NCBI GenBank assembly: GCA_022578605.1
Contig: MU394083.1
Location: forward strand, 1-64,000
DNA from: Camillea tinctor
Lineage: Eukaryota; Ascomycota; Sordariomycetes; Xylariales; Xylariaceae
Length of the DNA: 64,000 nucleotides
Reading direction: 5' to 3'
In this document: one piece after another, positions 10,615 through 22,119 of the stretch
Layout of the letters: every line of letters begins with the position of its first letter
Position numbering within the stretch: position 1 is the stretch's first letter
Translations under genes and position numbers: made by a program
Notes under the pieces: model-generated
Told to the model about the DNA's origin: nothing
The model's database searches: none
What the model saw: only the letters and a program-made list of their open reading frames with translations

Positions 10615-13600
10615 ATGCGTCTTTTAAAAGTGGAAGATGACGGAAGCCTCTGTCTGACCGAGGAGTTGAACCGGGCCATCCCACCTTATGCCATACTTTC
10701 ACACACATGGGGACACGATGGCCAGGAGGTCACGTTTCAAGACATCACGAATGGTGTTGGTCAGCATAAGGATGGGTATCGCAAGATTGAGTTTTGCAGG
10801 AAGCGAGCCATCCATGATGGTCTTGGTTATTTCTGGGTAGATACGTGCTGCATCGATAAATCAAGCAATACCGAGCTCTCCGAGGCTATCAATTCCATGT
10901 TCCGCTGGTATAAAAATGCGACGAAATGCTACGTCTATCTGTCCGACGTCCAGGAATATTCTACACAAGCTGACGAACCATCCCAGTCAACGTGGAAGAT
11001 AAATTTCCAAAAAAGCAGATGGTTTACTCGTGGTTGGACTCTTCAAGAACTTATCGCTCCGCCTTCTGTAGAGTTTTTCTCGTCGGATGACAAGAGGCTA
11101 GGTGACAAGAGGTCACTTAAAACTTTACTTCACGAGATAACAGGGATCACGATCAACGCTATTAAAGGCATTCCGTTGTCTAATTTCACCATCGATGAGC
11201 GAATGTCCTGGTCAAAGGGCCGGGAGACGAAACGCGATGAAGACAAAGCCTATGCACTTCTAGGCATATTTGACGTGCACATGCCGCTTATATACGGCGA
11301 AGGAGAAGAGAATGCCCTTGAGCGATTACAAAGAGAGATTGATCTACATTCGAGCGTAAGTAAAGGAACCTCCGATACTCATGCAACTTAACTTGCCAGT
11401 ACCTGCCATTTTGGCTGACCAGACGTCTTATGCTCAGAAACTAGTGCTTGATAAACTCTCTATTGCGGACGGAGCGGCTTTCGACTCTCATGCGGAGGAA
11501 TATAACTCGACCTGCTGTGAGGGTACCCGGATCGAAATTCTAGAGGAAATAAAAGCATGGGCAACCGCAGAAAGCCCTCAAACCAAAGCCATATTTTGGT
11601 TGAACGGAATGGCAGGCACAGGAAAGTCAACCATTTCGCGCACCGTGGCACGATATTTCTCCGATCGTCGTCAGCTAGGTGCTAGCTTTTTCTTCAAGAG
11701 GGGCGAAGGTGCTCGAAGTGAACTTTCTAAATTCTTCGCTACGATTACTACTCAGCTTGTTCGACAGTTACCAGCGCTTGTGCCGCACGTCAAGCGTGCT
11801 ATTAAAGATCATCCAGATCTATTTAACAAAGCAATGCAAGAACAGTTCCAGAAGCTCATATTGATCCCTTTAACTGAAGCTTACTCTGAAACCCAACACC
11901 ATAGTAGCTTGGTTGTTGTTATTGACGCTCTAGACGAATGCGAACAACAGGATAACGTCGGACAAATAATCGGCCTATTTTCTCGCTTTAACGAGCCGCA
12001 GTGCCCACGATTAAGAATATTTACAACCAGTAGGCCCGAATTACATATTCGTGATAGCTTTATCGTTATTGAAGACAATTATCAAGATCTGGTCCTTCAT
12101 GAAAGATCCGTACCCACGATTGAACATGATATATCTATATATTTACACCACGAGCTCACGAAGATCAAAAGCCATTATAATCGTACTGTTCCTCACCACC
12201 GACAATTACCGCAAAATTGGCCGAATTCATTCGAAGTTGACGGTATTATAAAGATGTCGATTCCCCTCTTTATCTTTGCCGCTACGACGTGCCGTTTCCT
12301 GGCCGATCGTAGGGGTGGCAACCCGGACGAAAAGCTTTCGGAGGTCTTAAAGTATCAAACTAAAAGTCAAGAGTCCAACCTTGATGCAACGTATCTGCCT
12401 GTCTTGAACCAGTTGCTTGCCAATCTACCAAGACGTGAGGAAAACAAAGTTATGGGCCTTTTCAAACGTCTGGTGGGCTCTATTATCATTCTTCAGAACC
12501 CTCTCCCCACTTCTTCCTTGTCTCGTCTACTCGATATATCTCAAGATGAAATCGAAAATCTTCTCGACTTTCTTCATTCCGTTCTCAACATTCCCTCGTC
12601 ACCAAAATTTCCTGTGCGACTTTTCCACTTATCGTTTCGAGATTTTCTGCTTGACCCATCAAAGTGCGGTAAAATCCCGTTTTGGATAGACGAGAAAGAA
12701 GCACATAGGCAACTGGCCGTAGACTGTCTACGTCTTTTAGACGAAACACTTCAGAGGGACATCTGTCAGCTTCAATGGCCTGAGATTCGACTTGAATCAA
12801 TTAGCCGTCAGAAAATTGACGATAAATTGCCCCTGGAAGTCCAATATGCATGCCAGTATTGGATTTACCATATAGAGCTAGCAGAGGATGGTATCTATGA
12901 CGGCAGCGAAGCCCACTGCTTTCTTAAACGACATTTTCTTCATTGGCTGGAAGCATTGATAATTATGAAAAAAAAGATGATAATTGATATTACTAAAACC
13001 ATACAAATATCAATGACCCTTTCTCAAGTATGCTAAGTATCATATACGCAAGGTTTACTTCATTATATGCTGACATGAGACAGTCCAAAGACAGTGTCGA
13101 AGTCCTTCAGTTCCTCGAAGATGCTATGGATTTTATTTACGAAGGCTGTTCGACTATATTCGAAGAGCCTCTCCAGATATATTACTCAGTACTAGCGCTT
13201 GCACCTATGGAGAATCTCGTGCGTAAGACATTTCATGATGAACTACCTGCCTGGATATCTTTCTGTCAGGTAAACGAGGTTCAAAGTCTACAAAACGCGC
13301 CCCGAGGCCATAATTACGAAGTAAAATCGTTGGTATTCTCGCACGATTCAAAACTTGTAGCTTCAGCATCAAATGATACGGTGCAAGTCTGGTCAGCAGA
13401 TACAGGCAGACTTCGGCAGGTCTTCCAAGATCATGGATATGATGGCTTATGTATTGAGTTTTCCCACGACTCAAGATTCATAGCTTCAGGGTCGTTCGAT
13501 CACAAAATTCGGCTCTGGTCAATAGAAACAGGCCAGCTCCAGAAAACTATTGAAAGTCCTGCAGCAACGATTACATTTTCCCGCGACTCTAGGCTCATGG

Positions 13601-14313
13601 CTTCAGGGTGGTTCGATGGCAAGATTCGACTTTGGCCAATAGAGACAGGCCAGCTCCAGAGAACGTTTGAAAGCTCCGCGGCAACTATTATGTTCGACAG
13701 CGAACACCACGTGGTAAGGATTTCATTTTCCCACGACTCAAGGCTCATAGCTTCAGCATCGGTCGATCGCAAGATTCGGCTTTGGTCAACAGAGACGGGC
13801 CAACACCAGAAAACTATCGACAGTGAAAAGACTCCAGTATTACTTACATTTTCTCGTAACTCAAGCTTTATAGCTTCGGGGTCATCTGATGACAAGATTC
13901 GGCTCTGGTCAACAGAGACTGGGGTACTGTTGCAAGTATTTGATTGCACCACATATGAGTTTGATTCCTTTAGTAACGAACTTCAATTATACCTTACCAA
14001 TGTTGGTGTCGATTCAATGGGTTGGAATCTGGATGCAATAAAGAATTGGGTAAGCGGATATAATGTAATCTGTAAGGTTTTTAGCCATGTGGCTCATCGA
14101 CATGGCGTCGGTATTCAGAATGATCAGTATAGGACATGGATAACATGGAATGGCCGTAAACTGATTCGGCTACCTGATCGAGAGTATGAGTACTTTGCTG
14201 GACCTTCTGCGATATCTGGCTCTACTGTGGTAATCGGATGTAATTCAGGAAAAATGATATTTATGCGGTTATCACCTGAATTATTGTCGTGTGTTGCGGA
14301 GTGGCCTAGTTAG
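10615..14313 (+). CDS. HET-NACHT-WD40 NLR (heterokaryon-incompatibility HET-D/HET-E type)
   Basis: Cytosolic STAND receptor of the fungal NLR class, which in relatives triggers cell death after non-self recognition. Exons 10615-11359, 11400-13027 and 13084-14313 join in phase to 1200 aa. The introns are only 40 and 56 nt; intron 1 uses the GTAAAG donor at 11360, because the GTAAGT at 11356 breaks the frame. The start is taken at the MRLL typical of this family (an in-frame ATG lies at 10606). The HET domain spans about residues 1-245 (PPYAILSHTWG, YFWVDTCCIDK, WFTRGWTLQELIAP, DEDKAYALLGIFDV). NACHT has the P-loop GMAGTGKST near 318 and Walker B VVVIDALDECE near 421. Five WD repeats follow from about 866 to 1085 (FSHDSR.IASGS-D-KIRLWS.ETGQ). 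They are shorter than the usual 42 residues and mostly lack the GH dipeptide. About 120 C-terminal residues after the repeats resemble nothing I know. Confidence 0.88.
13309..13945 (+). repeat. Five WD40-coding repeats within the NLR
   Basis: Tandem coding repeats of roughly 105-135 bp. They share near-identical cores such as GACTCAAGGCTCATAGCTTC and AAGATTCGGCTYTGGTCAA, and encode FSHDSRLIASxSxDxKIRLWSxETGQ. In HET-D/HET-E relatives such repeats are exchanged between paralogues and determine recognition specificity. Here the spacing between units varies and unit 4 has an insertion, so this copy is not a recently homogenised array. Confidence 0.8.
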
Positions 14314-14941
14314 CCTGCTGCATACTACACTAGGAACATGCTCTGCGAAGGGGTAACAGAACATCCAAGCTAATGACTTGATTGGATGCACACGCTAGGA
14401 GATGAATGTAATGCAAATTGGAAGATATTTGTATATAGTTGGTTTATAATAGTGTTGGGTATTGTACTGATTTCTACTTAGTCCTATTTAGCACTAACCA
14501 ACAGTTGCAATGCAGTTTTCAATACTTACATATATATACGGGCGACATCACATTCTTTAATATTGAAAATACCTATGTCACGGACTATATATGAGCTAAT
14601 AGTCAAAAAGCTATTAGCATTTGCTTTTTAGCTTTACAACCTATTCATTGTCATAGAATATATAAGGGCTAGTAGCTAACGAGTTATTAGTGTTTGCTCA
14701 CAAGAGGTAGATATGAGGTACTATAGATATAAAAACAAATTTGATCATGTAGGTACTTAAAGAAATGTTGGTAACTCACACGAAAACATTGATTAGCCAT
14801 CCAATAGAGACTCCTTGACAGGGTGCACTCATAACTGAATAGTTAGGTGCCAACGATATAATAAACCACGGAATTGGGGAAATCGGGGATAATGACTCCA
14901 AACTGTTATGGGAGGGGTGAGGAAACTGGTTAGTAAGGCTA
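14314..14941. other. Intergenic with a duplicated hairpin-forming segment
   Basis: About 630 bp downstream of the NLR, convergent with the next gene. At about 14593-14625 and 14669-14700 there are two diverged copies of a segment starting GCTARTAG and ending AGYRTTTGCT. The first copy also contains a perfect 8-bp inverted repeat, GCTAATAG/CTATTAGC. No gene is seen. Confidence 0.4.
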
Positions 14942-15604
14942 TTAATTACTTAGTCCTTGTAGATCAAGAGAGGCGGGGAGTTGCGAAACGAAAAGGTCTA
15001 CCTGAGCCTCGAGATCTCGAGCCTCAAGTTCCATCTCAGCCCGAATCCGCTGTAAGTCTATCAGGGTTATGGAATCACCCAAGCCCACCAATGTCGCTAC
15101 TTCGGGATAGAACCCTTCAGCTGGCAGTCCCTGACTTTCTACCTGCATATCCTCCGGAACTGGGGGATCCTGTGCATAAAATGATGGGTTAGCGTCGGCA
15201 TATGACATGCACTCATAATCTTCGTCACTGAATATAGGTTGTTGCATTTGCTCATAGCTGGGAAGCCCGTGACAGGATTCAGGGACCAGGTTCTCATCCG
15301 CCATGACACAACAGGCCCGCAGCGTTTCTATGCAGTATATGCAAGGTGCCGCCGGTCTTGTATCCGATGTGAAGGTACACGGCAGGCGTTTGGTAGCACA
15401 TCGAACACACGGCCGGTGCCCGTGACCTACTGTAGAAATCCCATTGAGCACCATCGCATTTTCGATAGCGGGGATAGAGCAGCCTTCCCCGGCGGTGCTA
15501 CATTCAATGCATCCTTGTGAAGTTGGGCTCGCCAAGATGTGTTCACAAGTTACAGAGGCCTTTCGGCAGGTCTGGCAAGAATTAGGAAGGCCGTTCACAT
15601 CCAT
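14942..15604 (-). CDS. Small Cys-rich protein with two tandem Zn2Cys6-like clusters and a C-terminal coiled coil
   Basis: Single-exon 220-aa ORF. Cysteines 10, 13, 20, 32, 35, 42 and again 66, 69, 76, 88, 91, 98 form two modules of identical spacing, C-x2-C-x6-C-x11-C-x2-C-x6-C. This matches the fungal binuclear zinc cluster in the outer spacings, with a longer central loop. The modules therefore look like an internal duplication. Residues around 180-210 (DLQRIRAEMELEARDLEAQV) are strongly helical with heptad-like spacing and could dimerise the protein. Between them is an acidic, Pro/Tyr-rich stretch that could be an activation region. There is no fungal_trans domain. A nuclear DNA-binding role is inferred; most Zn2Cys6 factors carry only one cluster. 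A zinc-binding protein without DNA contact is the alternative, because the basic residues after Cys2 are sparse (CRKASVTC, CATKRLPC). Confidence 0.65.
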   Translation of the reverse strand: MDVNGLPNSCQTCRKASVTCEHILASPTSQGCIECSTAGEGCSIPAIENAMVLNGISTVGHGHRPCVRCATKRLPCTFTSDTRPAAPCIYCIETLRACCVMADENLVPESCHGLPSYEQMQQPIFSDEDYECMSYADANPSFYAQDPPVPEDMQVESQGLPAEGFYPEVATLVGLGDSITLIDLQRIRAEMELEARDLEAQVDLFVSQLPASLDLQGLSN

Positions 15605-17043
15605 TGTGACGTTGATAACTTGGTATATTGTTCAACTGGTGACCAATAAGATATGGGGGGAGAAAGTCACTTGCGTTAGTTTATAATTTAGGAGGATTTC
15701 TGTGGTTGTTAGTCTGTTCGGATTCCGAATTGGTTTCGTATTTCTCTCGGCTCAAGAGCAGCAAGGCGTCATTATATCCTCCAAAATCCGCAGCATATGT
15801 GTTAAAGAAAATTGCCTATGAAAACAATAGGCTATCTGAGATATATAAACAACTGTATTGTTTAGATAAAAACTGTTAGTTAAGAAACAATGGCATTTAT
15901 TTAGTTGTTTGCTCCTCGGCCTCTTTCATACTGCGTGGCTGAAAGTTTCCACAAACACGCTCTCGAATCAACCGATAACCCCCCGGAACAAGTATAGTTA
16001 ATATTCTTTGTCACATGCAACCAACCGCATAATCTAATTTAATTGTTTTCCCCTCAAGCTACTAGCTGGGGACTTGAATAAATAGAGCTAAATGCGGTTT
16101 TAGGGACCAAACAGTTGGACGGAAAGAAGAGAAAATTGGAGCAACGGAAGGAGATGGTAAATGGAAACGAGGGGATAGTGAGGAGACTTGTCAGGTTACT
16201 CCGTATGATGGGGAATCTTGGCCTTTCGGTTTTTTTCTCGGAGTCATCGGTAGTGCAACCGTCAGAAGACTTTCTGGAGGTGTATAGACTTTACGTATTG
16301 TGCATGAGTGAGAATGTGAGTTTTGAGCATGGGATTTCTCAGACGCCTTTCTCCCAACCGTGACGTTGCGGCTGCGGGTTACCTCTACAGGAAATACCGG
16401 GCGCAACTCAGGAATCCTTCGGTATTTGCTTGACATCATCTTCATATGCTTGTTTTCACTGTTGGTCTTCTCTCATTGGCCAGCCGTGTTGATTGAGGCG
16501 ACGCTAAGGCATCACGTCCCGAACAATGGGACTCTGACGCAACTAATTCTGGGTCGGCCGCAACGGGTACTGTTAAGGAATCGAAGATCGAAGATCTAAT
16601 AACCTTATACGCGATATCTAATTCGTCATCAGCCTCACAGGTCGCTCCAGAAAGAGTCCTACCGTATGTCATAAGCCTTTGCAACTAGGAAAATGCCTCT
16701 CCTTTCAGTCACTCGTTTGTCCATTTCTCGCGGGGGAGTCTCACTCAGATCATGCAAATGTCTGCTTGGCACCTGTCATATGGTACATATCCTTCCCGGA
16801 ACCGCTCGGCTCTTGTGTGTGGCCTTACTGTAATATTCAAAATACCACACAGTTTATATTGCGTAGAACATCCACTTGTTTGTCCTTTGTATATCTCGAT
16901 CTCTGTGGAATTTAATTGACTCGGAATCCCGAGTCTGATGTGTCTGAGACAAAAGCCAATTGGGATAGAAGAGTATTCGAAATTTTGCCCTCTTTATAGT
17001 GAACACTTAAATCGAACCCTACTTACATGTCCATGTTGACATC
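15605..17043. other. Intergenic, divergent promoter region; no convincing gene
   Basis: About 1.4 kb between the divergent tandem-zinc-cluster gene (minus) and the DHA1 pump (plus). Minus-strand ORFs at 16442-16684 and 16191-16445 overlap by four bases and could be a split small gene, but they carry no motif and no clear splice join. The 60 bp before the pump start contain no obvious TATA box. Confidence 0.4.
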
Positions 17044-18865
17044 ATGGCGAAAAAGACCGACTACAATCAATCGGGGGGCGACACTTCGTCACTATCAATC
17101 ATAAATGATATTGACAAGAAGGCAGAGCGCGCAAGTGACCTACCTGAGCGCGAAGAAATCGAAGAGAAACTCGAGGGTCCCAAGCGAACCGAATCAGGAA
17201 AAAGAATACTCAAGGAGGATGACTGCTACGATGAATTGGGATTTACCTTTCCCACGTGGCGAAAATGGGTTATCCTAACAAACATCTTCTTGGTCCAAAT
17301 GTCCATGAACTTCAATTCTTCCGTCATAACTGGTGCCATATCGCCAATGACAGAGAAATATGGTATCTCCAAGCAATATGCACGCATCGCGCAAATGATC
17401 ATGCTGGTGTTCTATGCTTTCGGGTAGGTGCTTGACCTAGCTCAACATGACGTGAGCCTATCAATGTCTAATTATCACAATAGTTGCGAACTATGGGCAC
17501 CTTGGTCCGAGGAATTCGGTCGCAGGCCAATCTTACAGCTCAGTCTTGGGCTTTGTAACCTCTGGCAGCTTCCTTGTGCCCTCGCCCCTAACTTGGCCAG
17601 TATCTTTGTCGGTCGCGCCCTTATCGGGCTCTCATCCGCTGGCGGGTCGGTTACTTTGGGTATGGTAGCCGACATGTGGGAGCCCGACGACCAACAATAT
17701 GCCGTAGCCTACGTCGTGCTATCGTCGGTCGGAGGCTCCACAATTGGAGCCGTATTCTCCGGCATCATCCAGGAACGCCTCGGTCTTGACTGGATCTTTT
17801 GGATGCAACTCATTATTGGAGTGGCGACGCAACTATCGCATTTTTTTCTTGTCCCAGAGACTCGATCAACAGTCATGATGGATCAGATCGCCAAGAAGAG
17901 ACGAACGGCCGCATTGGAGGGTAAAGGTGACCCCAATGACAAGAACCTCTATGGTATGCTGTGACACCCCCCTATGCCTCATGCCCCGCACGATATTAAC
18001 CTTCACTAGGTCCGAATGAAGTCAAGAAGCCCCGTATTGATATAAAGGAGTTTCTTGAAATCTGGAGCCGACCTTTTATCATGTTTGTCCGTGAGCCAAT
18101 TGTGCTCTGCCTGTCGCTTCTGTCTGGGTTTTCCGATGCCCTCATCTTTACCTTTTTCGAAGGCTGGCAACCCGTATATGACCAAGTAAGCATCCTCAAC
18201 TTGATGCAAAAACCATATGAATATCTAACCTGCAATTCTTTTCTCAGTATGATTTCACTCCCACACAACTCGGTTGGGCATTCTGGGCTGTCGAGATCGG
18301 ATACGTCATAGCGTACTTCAGTTTCTTCCCGTGGATTGCACGAGACAATCATATTCGGAGGAAGAACCCCGACTCGTTGCGACCTGAACGTCGCCTTAAA
18401 TGGTTACTGTTTATGGCACCCTTGGAGCCAATCGGACTTTTATGCTTTGCCTGGACTAGCACAGGACCGCCAATCCCTTGGATCGTTCCAACTATCTTCG
18501 GTGCTATGATCGGTGCTGCCAACTACGCCATCTACCATGCCACTATCGACTACATGATCGCATCGTACGGTCCGTACTCTGCATCAGCTACCGGAGGAAA
18601 TGGGTTTGCTCGTGACTTCCTAGCTGGCATTTCTGCCATGTATGCTTCACCCCTTTACTCCAACCTTCATCCGCAACCATTGCCATATGCTAGCACGATT
18701 TTGGCTTGTCTCGCTGTGCTGGTCACAATTCCCATTTACGTCTTCTACTGGAAGGGTCCTGCCATCCGAGAGCGATCGAAATTTGCCCAGGTTCTCGCTG
18801 CTGACCGCAAGGCGCACGAGGGCAGGAGGGCTTCCCAAATCAAAACAACGGCAATTGAGATTTAA
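17044..18865 (+). CDS. MFS transporter, DHA1 (drug:H+ antiporter 1) type
   Basis: Plasma-membrane proton antiporter predicted to export drugs, polyamines or other small organic molecules. Exons 17044-17423, 17484-17953, 18010-18185 and 18248-18865 join in phase to 547 aa. After an acidic cytosolic N-terminus of about 75 residues come twelve predicted helices. Family motifs are clear: ELWAPWSEEFGRRP between TM2 and TM3 (motif A), VGRALIGLSSAGGSVTLG in TM4-5, ADMWEPDDQQYAVA, FFLVPETRST, and FVREPIVLCLSLLSGFSDAL at the start of the second half. The length is normal and nothing is missing. Introns 17424-17483, 17954-18009 and 18186-18247 have clean GT-AG ends. It sits 1.2 kb upstream of an oxygenase, but there is no evidence that they act together. 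The substrate cannot be read from sequence. Confidence 0.9.
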
Positions 18866-20060
18866 GAGATGAGCATGCATAAAATACACTATATATATTC
18901 ATAGCAAGCGATATATTAAGCAGCGACTCCTAACCTTTTCTTTTCTTTTCTTTTTTTCCCCAATCTCATCGAATACTCTTCTACTGATTAAAAATTCATT
19001 GCATTATTCATTGTTCAATTAAATATTATTAGGTTTATGTTCGGTATATTACAATGCCAATCATCAATACATTCTGCATTCTCAATCCATAATATCATCA
19101 CATAAAGCATGATTCATATAGGTTATTATATTTGTGCTTGACTAGGTACCTAGGTGATCATCTAACTTGCCTACCTACTTGACGTTGTACATATAGTCCC
19201 AAGTCAATGACATGAACAAGAACAGAGACAGACACCCACGTAGCAACTATGAGGAATCAGAAGATACCAGAATGAAAATGACATACATGCATAAAAGCAC
19301 GTTTTCAATAACTTTGTTGTCAACTCATAGGAAAATGAAGTGTCTTACTTTCCTAAGCTTGTGATTGCTGAAATAGGTGATAAGGGGTATCTGTTAAGGT
19401 ACAGGTACAAGGTGTATCCGTAGTTAAGCAACCTCATAACCTCATTTCAACAGCCATTGCTAATGATGTCAATTTATCGACAATAATAAATCTAAACATC
19501 CAAAATTCATAATTACCTAGGTACCTACCTACCTAGGTATATAATTATTTAGAAACTTTATATAGCACAGGTTTGAATCAATATTCATGCCCCTTATTTC
19601 AAGTTCAGCATGCAGAAGCCGGGCTTTTGAGGCACTAATAGGTCCCTCTCAGGGATAGGCCTTAGGGGTCTTATCAAAAGCATGTTGTATTCTCGAATTG
19701 CTGGAGATAGTTACACTACATACATAGTGATACTCACGAATGGCTCACTCAAATCATGTTATTTATAATTACCTATCCTTTTTGATTGAGAGCAATGTTG
19801 CCTGTCGGCTAGATCAGTATTTGCCTATCTATTTTCCTTTACAATACGTGCGACCGGTCGGCGCTACGATAAGCCCCAAGCGGGGTTCAGCTTTTTGGCT
19901 TCATTATTACCATCATCAACTTATACATTTATGATTTATTAACGGTATATATTCCGTCGCGAATACGTCATTCCGAAGACTACCAATTAATTCAGTAAGA
20001 AAAAAAGGATAAATCACAAATATCTCTCCCCCCCCCTCCCCTCAGAACCTTCCACCGAAA
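18866..20060. other. Intergenic; poly-pyrimidine tract and CCTAGGT palindromes
   Basis: About 1.2 kb, AT-rich. It contains a T/C tract just after the pump (18935-18960), which may be part of its 3' end. The palindromic word ACCTAGGT occurs at about 19142-19155 and in a cluster at 19514-19540. A C-run lies just before the oxygenase start (20028-20042). No gene. Confidence 0.5.
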
Positions 20061-21186
20061 ATGGCCAACACCGACACGGGCGCCGCGCCCACCATCACCA
20101 TCCCCGTGATCGACATATCGGGCTACATCCAGGGCTCCGCGCCCCAAACCGCACACATCGCCACGCAGCTCGCGCAGGCCTGCCGCAGCCCGGGGTTCTT
20201 CCAAATCGTGGGGCACGACGTGCCGGCCTCGCTGCGCGCGCGTCTGCTCTCGCAAACGGCGCAGTTCTACGCGCTACCCGCGGAAACCAAAGCAGCGCTG
20301 CACCGCGGGCTGTCGGCCAACGGGGCGCGCGGGTACGAGGCGCTGGGCACGGAGGTGCTGGAGGGCAGCTACACGGACCAGAAGGAGGGGTTCATGTTCG
20401 GGCGGGATCTGCCCCCCGGGAGATTCCTGCAGGGCCCGAATTTGTGGCCCGCGGAGAGCGTGTGTCCCGGGTTTCGGGCCACGATGGAGGAGTACTTTAC
20501 TGCGGTGAGGGGGCTCAGCGTGAAGATGTTTCGATTACTAGCGCTGAGCTTGGGGCTTGAGGAGGGGTACTTTGATGGGTTTGTGGATAGTCGCGATTGT
20601 GAGATTTCCTGGGCTGTGGTGTGAATAGGGAAGGTACTTAACTGACTGTCGAGAATAGCGGTGTCGATGTGCCGGATACATAGATACCCTGCCGTTACTC
20701 CTGAGATGGCGAGCAAGTCTCGTGGCGCGGGTGCGCATTCTGATTTTGGGGCTATGACGCTCCTGATCCAAGATGACAGTTAGTATACCCGTTTCCACGA
20801 TGTTATAATATGACTCGTACTGATGATAAATCCATCTAGTCGGTGGGCTCGAGGTTTTCCACCGACCGAGCGGTACCTGGAACCCAGTTCCTTACGTCGA
20901 CAACGCCTACATTGTCAACATAGGCGACATGATGGAGCAGTGGACGAACGGACGATACATGTCGACATTACATCGGGTCATATCGCCCGTGTCGGATCAT
21001 GACAGGTATAGTGTTGTGTTCTTCAATGAGGGCCTTCTGGATCAAGTAATTGATTGCATTCCGACTTGTGTCAAACCGGGTGAGGCTCCAATGCACAAGC
21101 CCTTAACGGTAGAAGCACACTTGAGGAAGCGCTATGGCGATAGCTATGGTGAGAATAATACAAGGGAGATCCAGAGTGAAGCTTAA
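20061..21186 (+). CDS. 2-oxoglutarate/Fe(II)-dependent oxygenase (isopenicillin N synthase-like family)
   Basis: Soluble non-haem iron oxygenase using 2-oxoglutarate and O2 to hydroxylate or desaturate a small molecule; the substrate is unknown. Exons 20061-20598, 20659-20778 and 20840-21186 join in phase to 334 aa. The DIOX_N domain is at about 14-130 (IPVIDISGY, CRSPGFFQIVGHDV, GYEALGTEVL). The catalytic triad is complete: His206 and Asp208 in AGAHSDFGAMTLL, and His264 in STLHRVISP. Arg275-x-Ser277 (RYSVVFF) would bind 2-oxoglutarate. Both introns use good GT-AG sites with CTGAC-like branch points. Exon 1 is strikingly GC- and CpG-rich up to about 20500, while the rest of the gene is ordinary. 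It could serve secondary metabolism, but no partner genes are adjacent except the DHA1 pump. Confidence 0.9.
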
Positions 21187-22044
21187 TAAATATTTATAAA
21201 AATGTTCCCCTAAAAGCGGGGGAAAAGAAGATTTGGTGCTCAGCAACCCGGTATCATGACTTCTGTTCCTGAGCTAAGATAGGTCCTTTGGAACAAAATA
21301 GCAAACAAAATAGCATCGAGATTTTGAAAGCTACCTAGGTAGTCAATCTAAAATCCGCGTTGATATATGTTATGTACCTAGGTACATAATCACTAACAGT
21401 GACAGCTGCATACGCCTTACACTTATTCGATGCATAACCCCATCGTACTCACAGCTACATGCACTGGAGATTCTTCTTTTTCACAGGTAGTCATATAAAA
21501 TCTCCGGGTTCCTGGAAACATCCGGCGATACTACATTAGATCTAACGGTGGGCCCCCGAGAAGTTAGAACCGCCCCGAAAAACAACTGCAAGCCAATGCA
21601 TGTCCCGAAATGATTGCTATAAACTCCATTTAAGCAGTGACATCAATGATGGCAAAGACAATGTTCGTGTAACTAGCCTCACAGACAATATCGAAACCGC
21701 TTTAAATGATACCTAACGATAATAAATTCCATCTAAGAATACTAATGCTTGTGAGCTGTAAGTTTAGCGTCCACGAATGACTCTACTCCGGGACTTTGTT
21801 ATGGTGCTGCAAAGTGGCACGTGCACCAAATACATGTACAACGAATACATAGATACCTAGGTACATAGTAGTTCATAGGCCTACAAACGTGCTCGAAGTA
21901 ATAGATTAAAAAGTGCATAAAATTACTTACGTATCTCTCTGGGGGAAAAGAGAGCGATCCTACATGTCACGAAGGGACCGAGAAAATGCTGGGGCAATCA
22001 ATACATTGATGTGCGAGGAACTAAGACTACATGTATATACAATT

Positions 22045-22119
22045 TAGCGTTTATCCATCTAGCGTTTATCCATCTAGCGTTTATCCATCTAGCGTTTATC
22101 CATCTAGCGTTTATCCATC
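22045..22119. repeat. 15-bp minisatellite, five perfect copies
   Basis: Five identical tandem copies of TAGCGTTTATCCATC, followed by a partial TAGCAC unit. A degenerate relative (CTAGCGTTTAGATTTATA) lies about 50 bp further on. The perfect identity shows recent expansion. It lies far from any gene. Confidence 0.95.

Noticed and set aside
11381..13036. NACHT part as a separate gene from the HET and WD parts
   Set aside because: In-phase introns (11360-11399 and 13028-13083) join all three ORFs, and HET-NACHT-WD40 is a known architecture.
16191..16684. Two overlapping minus-strand ORFs as a split small gene
   Set aside because: No motif, no clean intron joining the frames, and biased Ser/Arg composition; left as undecided intergenic sequence.
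17044..21186. Biosynthetic gene cluster formed by the DHA1 pump, the oxygenase and nearby regulators
   Set aside because: No polyketide synthase, NRPS, terpene cyclase or other backbone enzyme occurs in the window; adjacency alone is not evidence.
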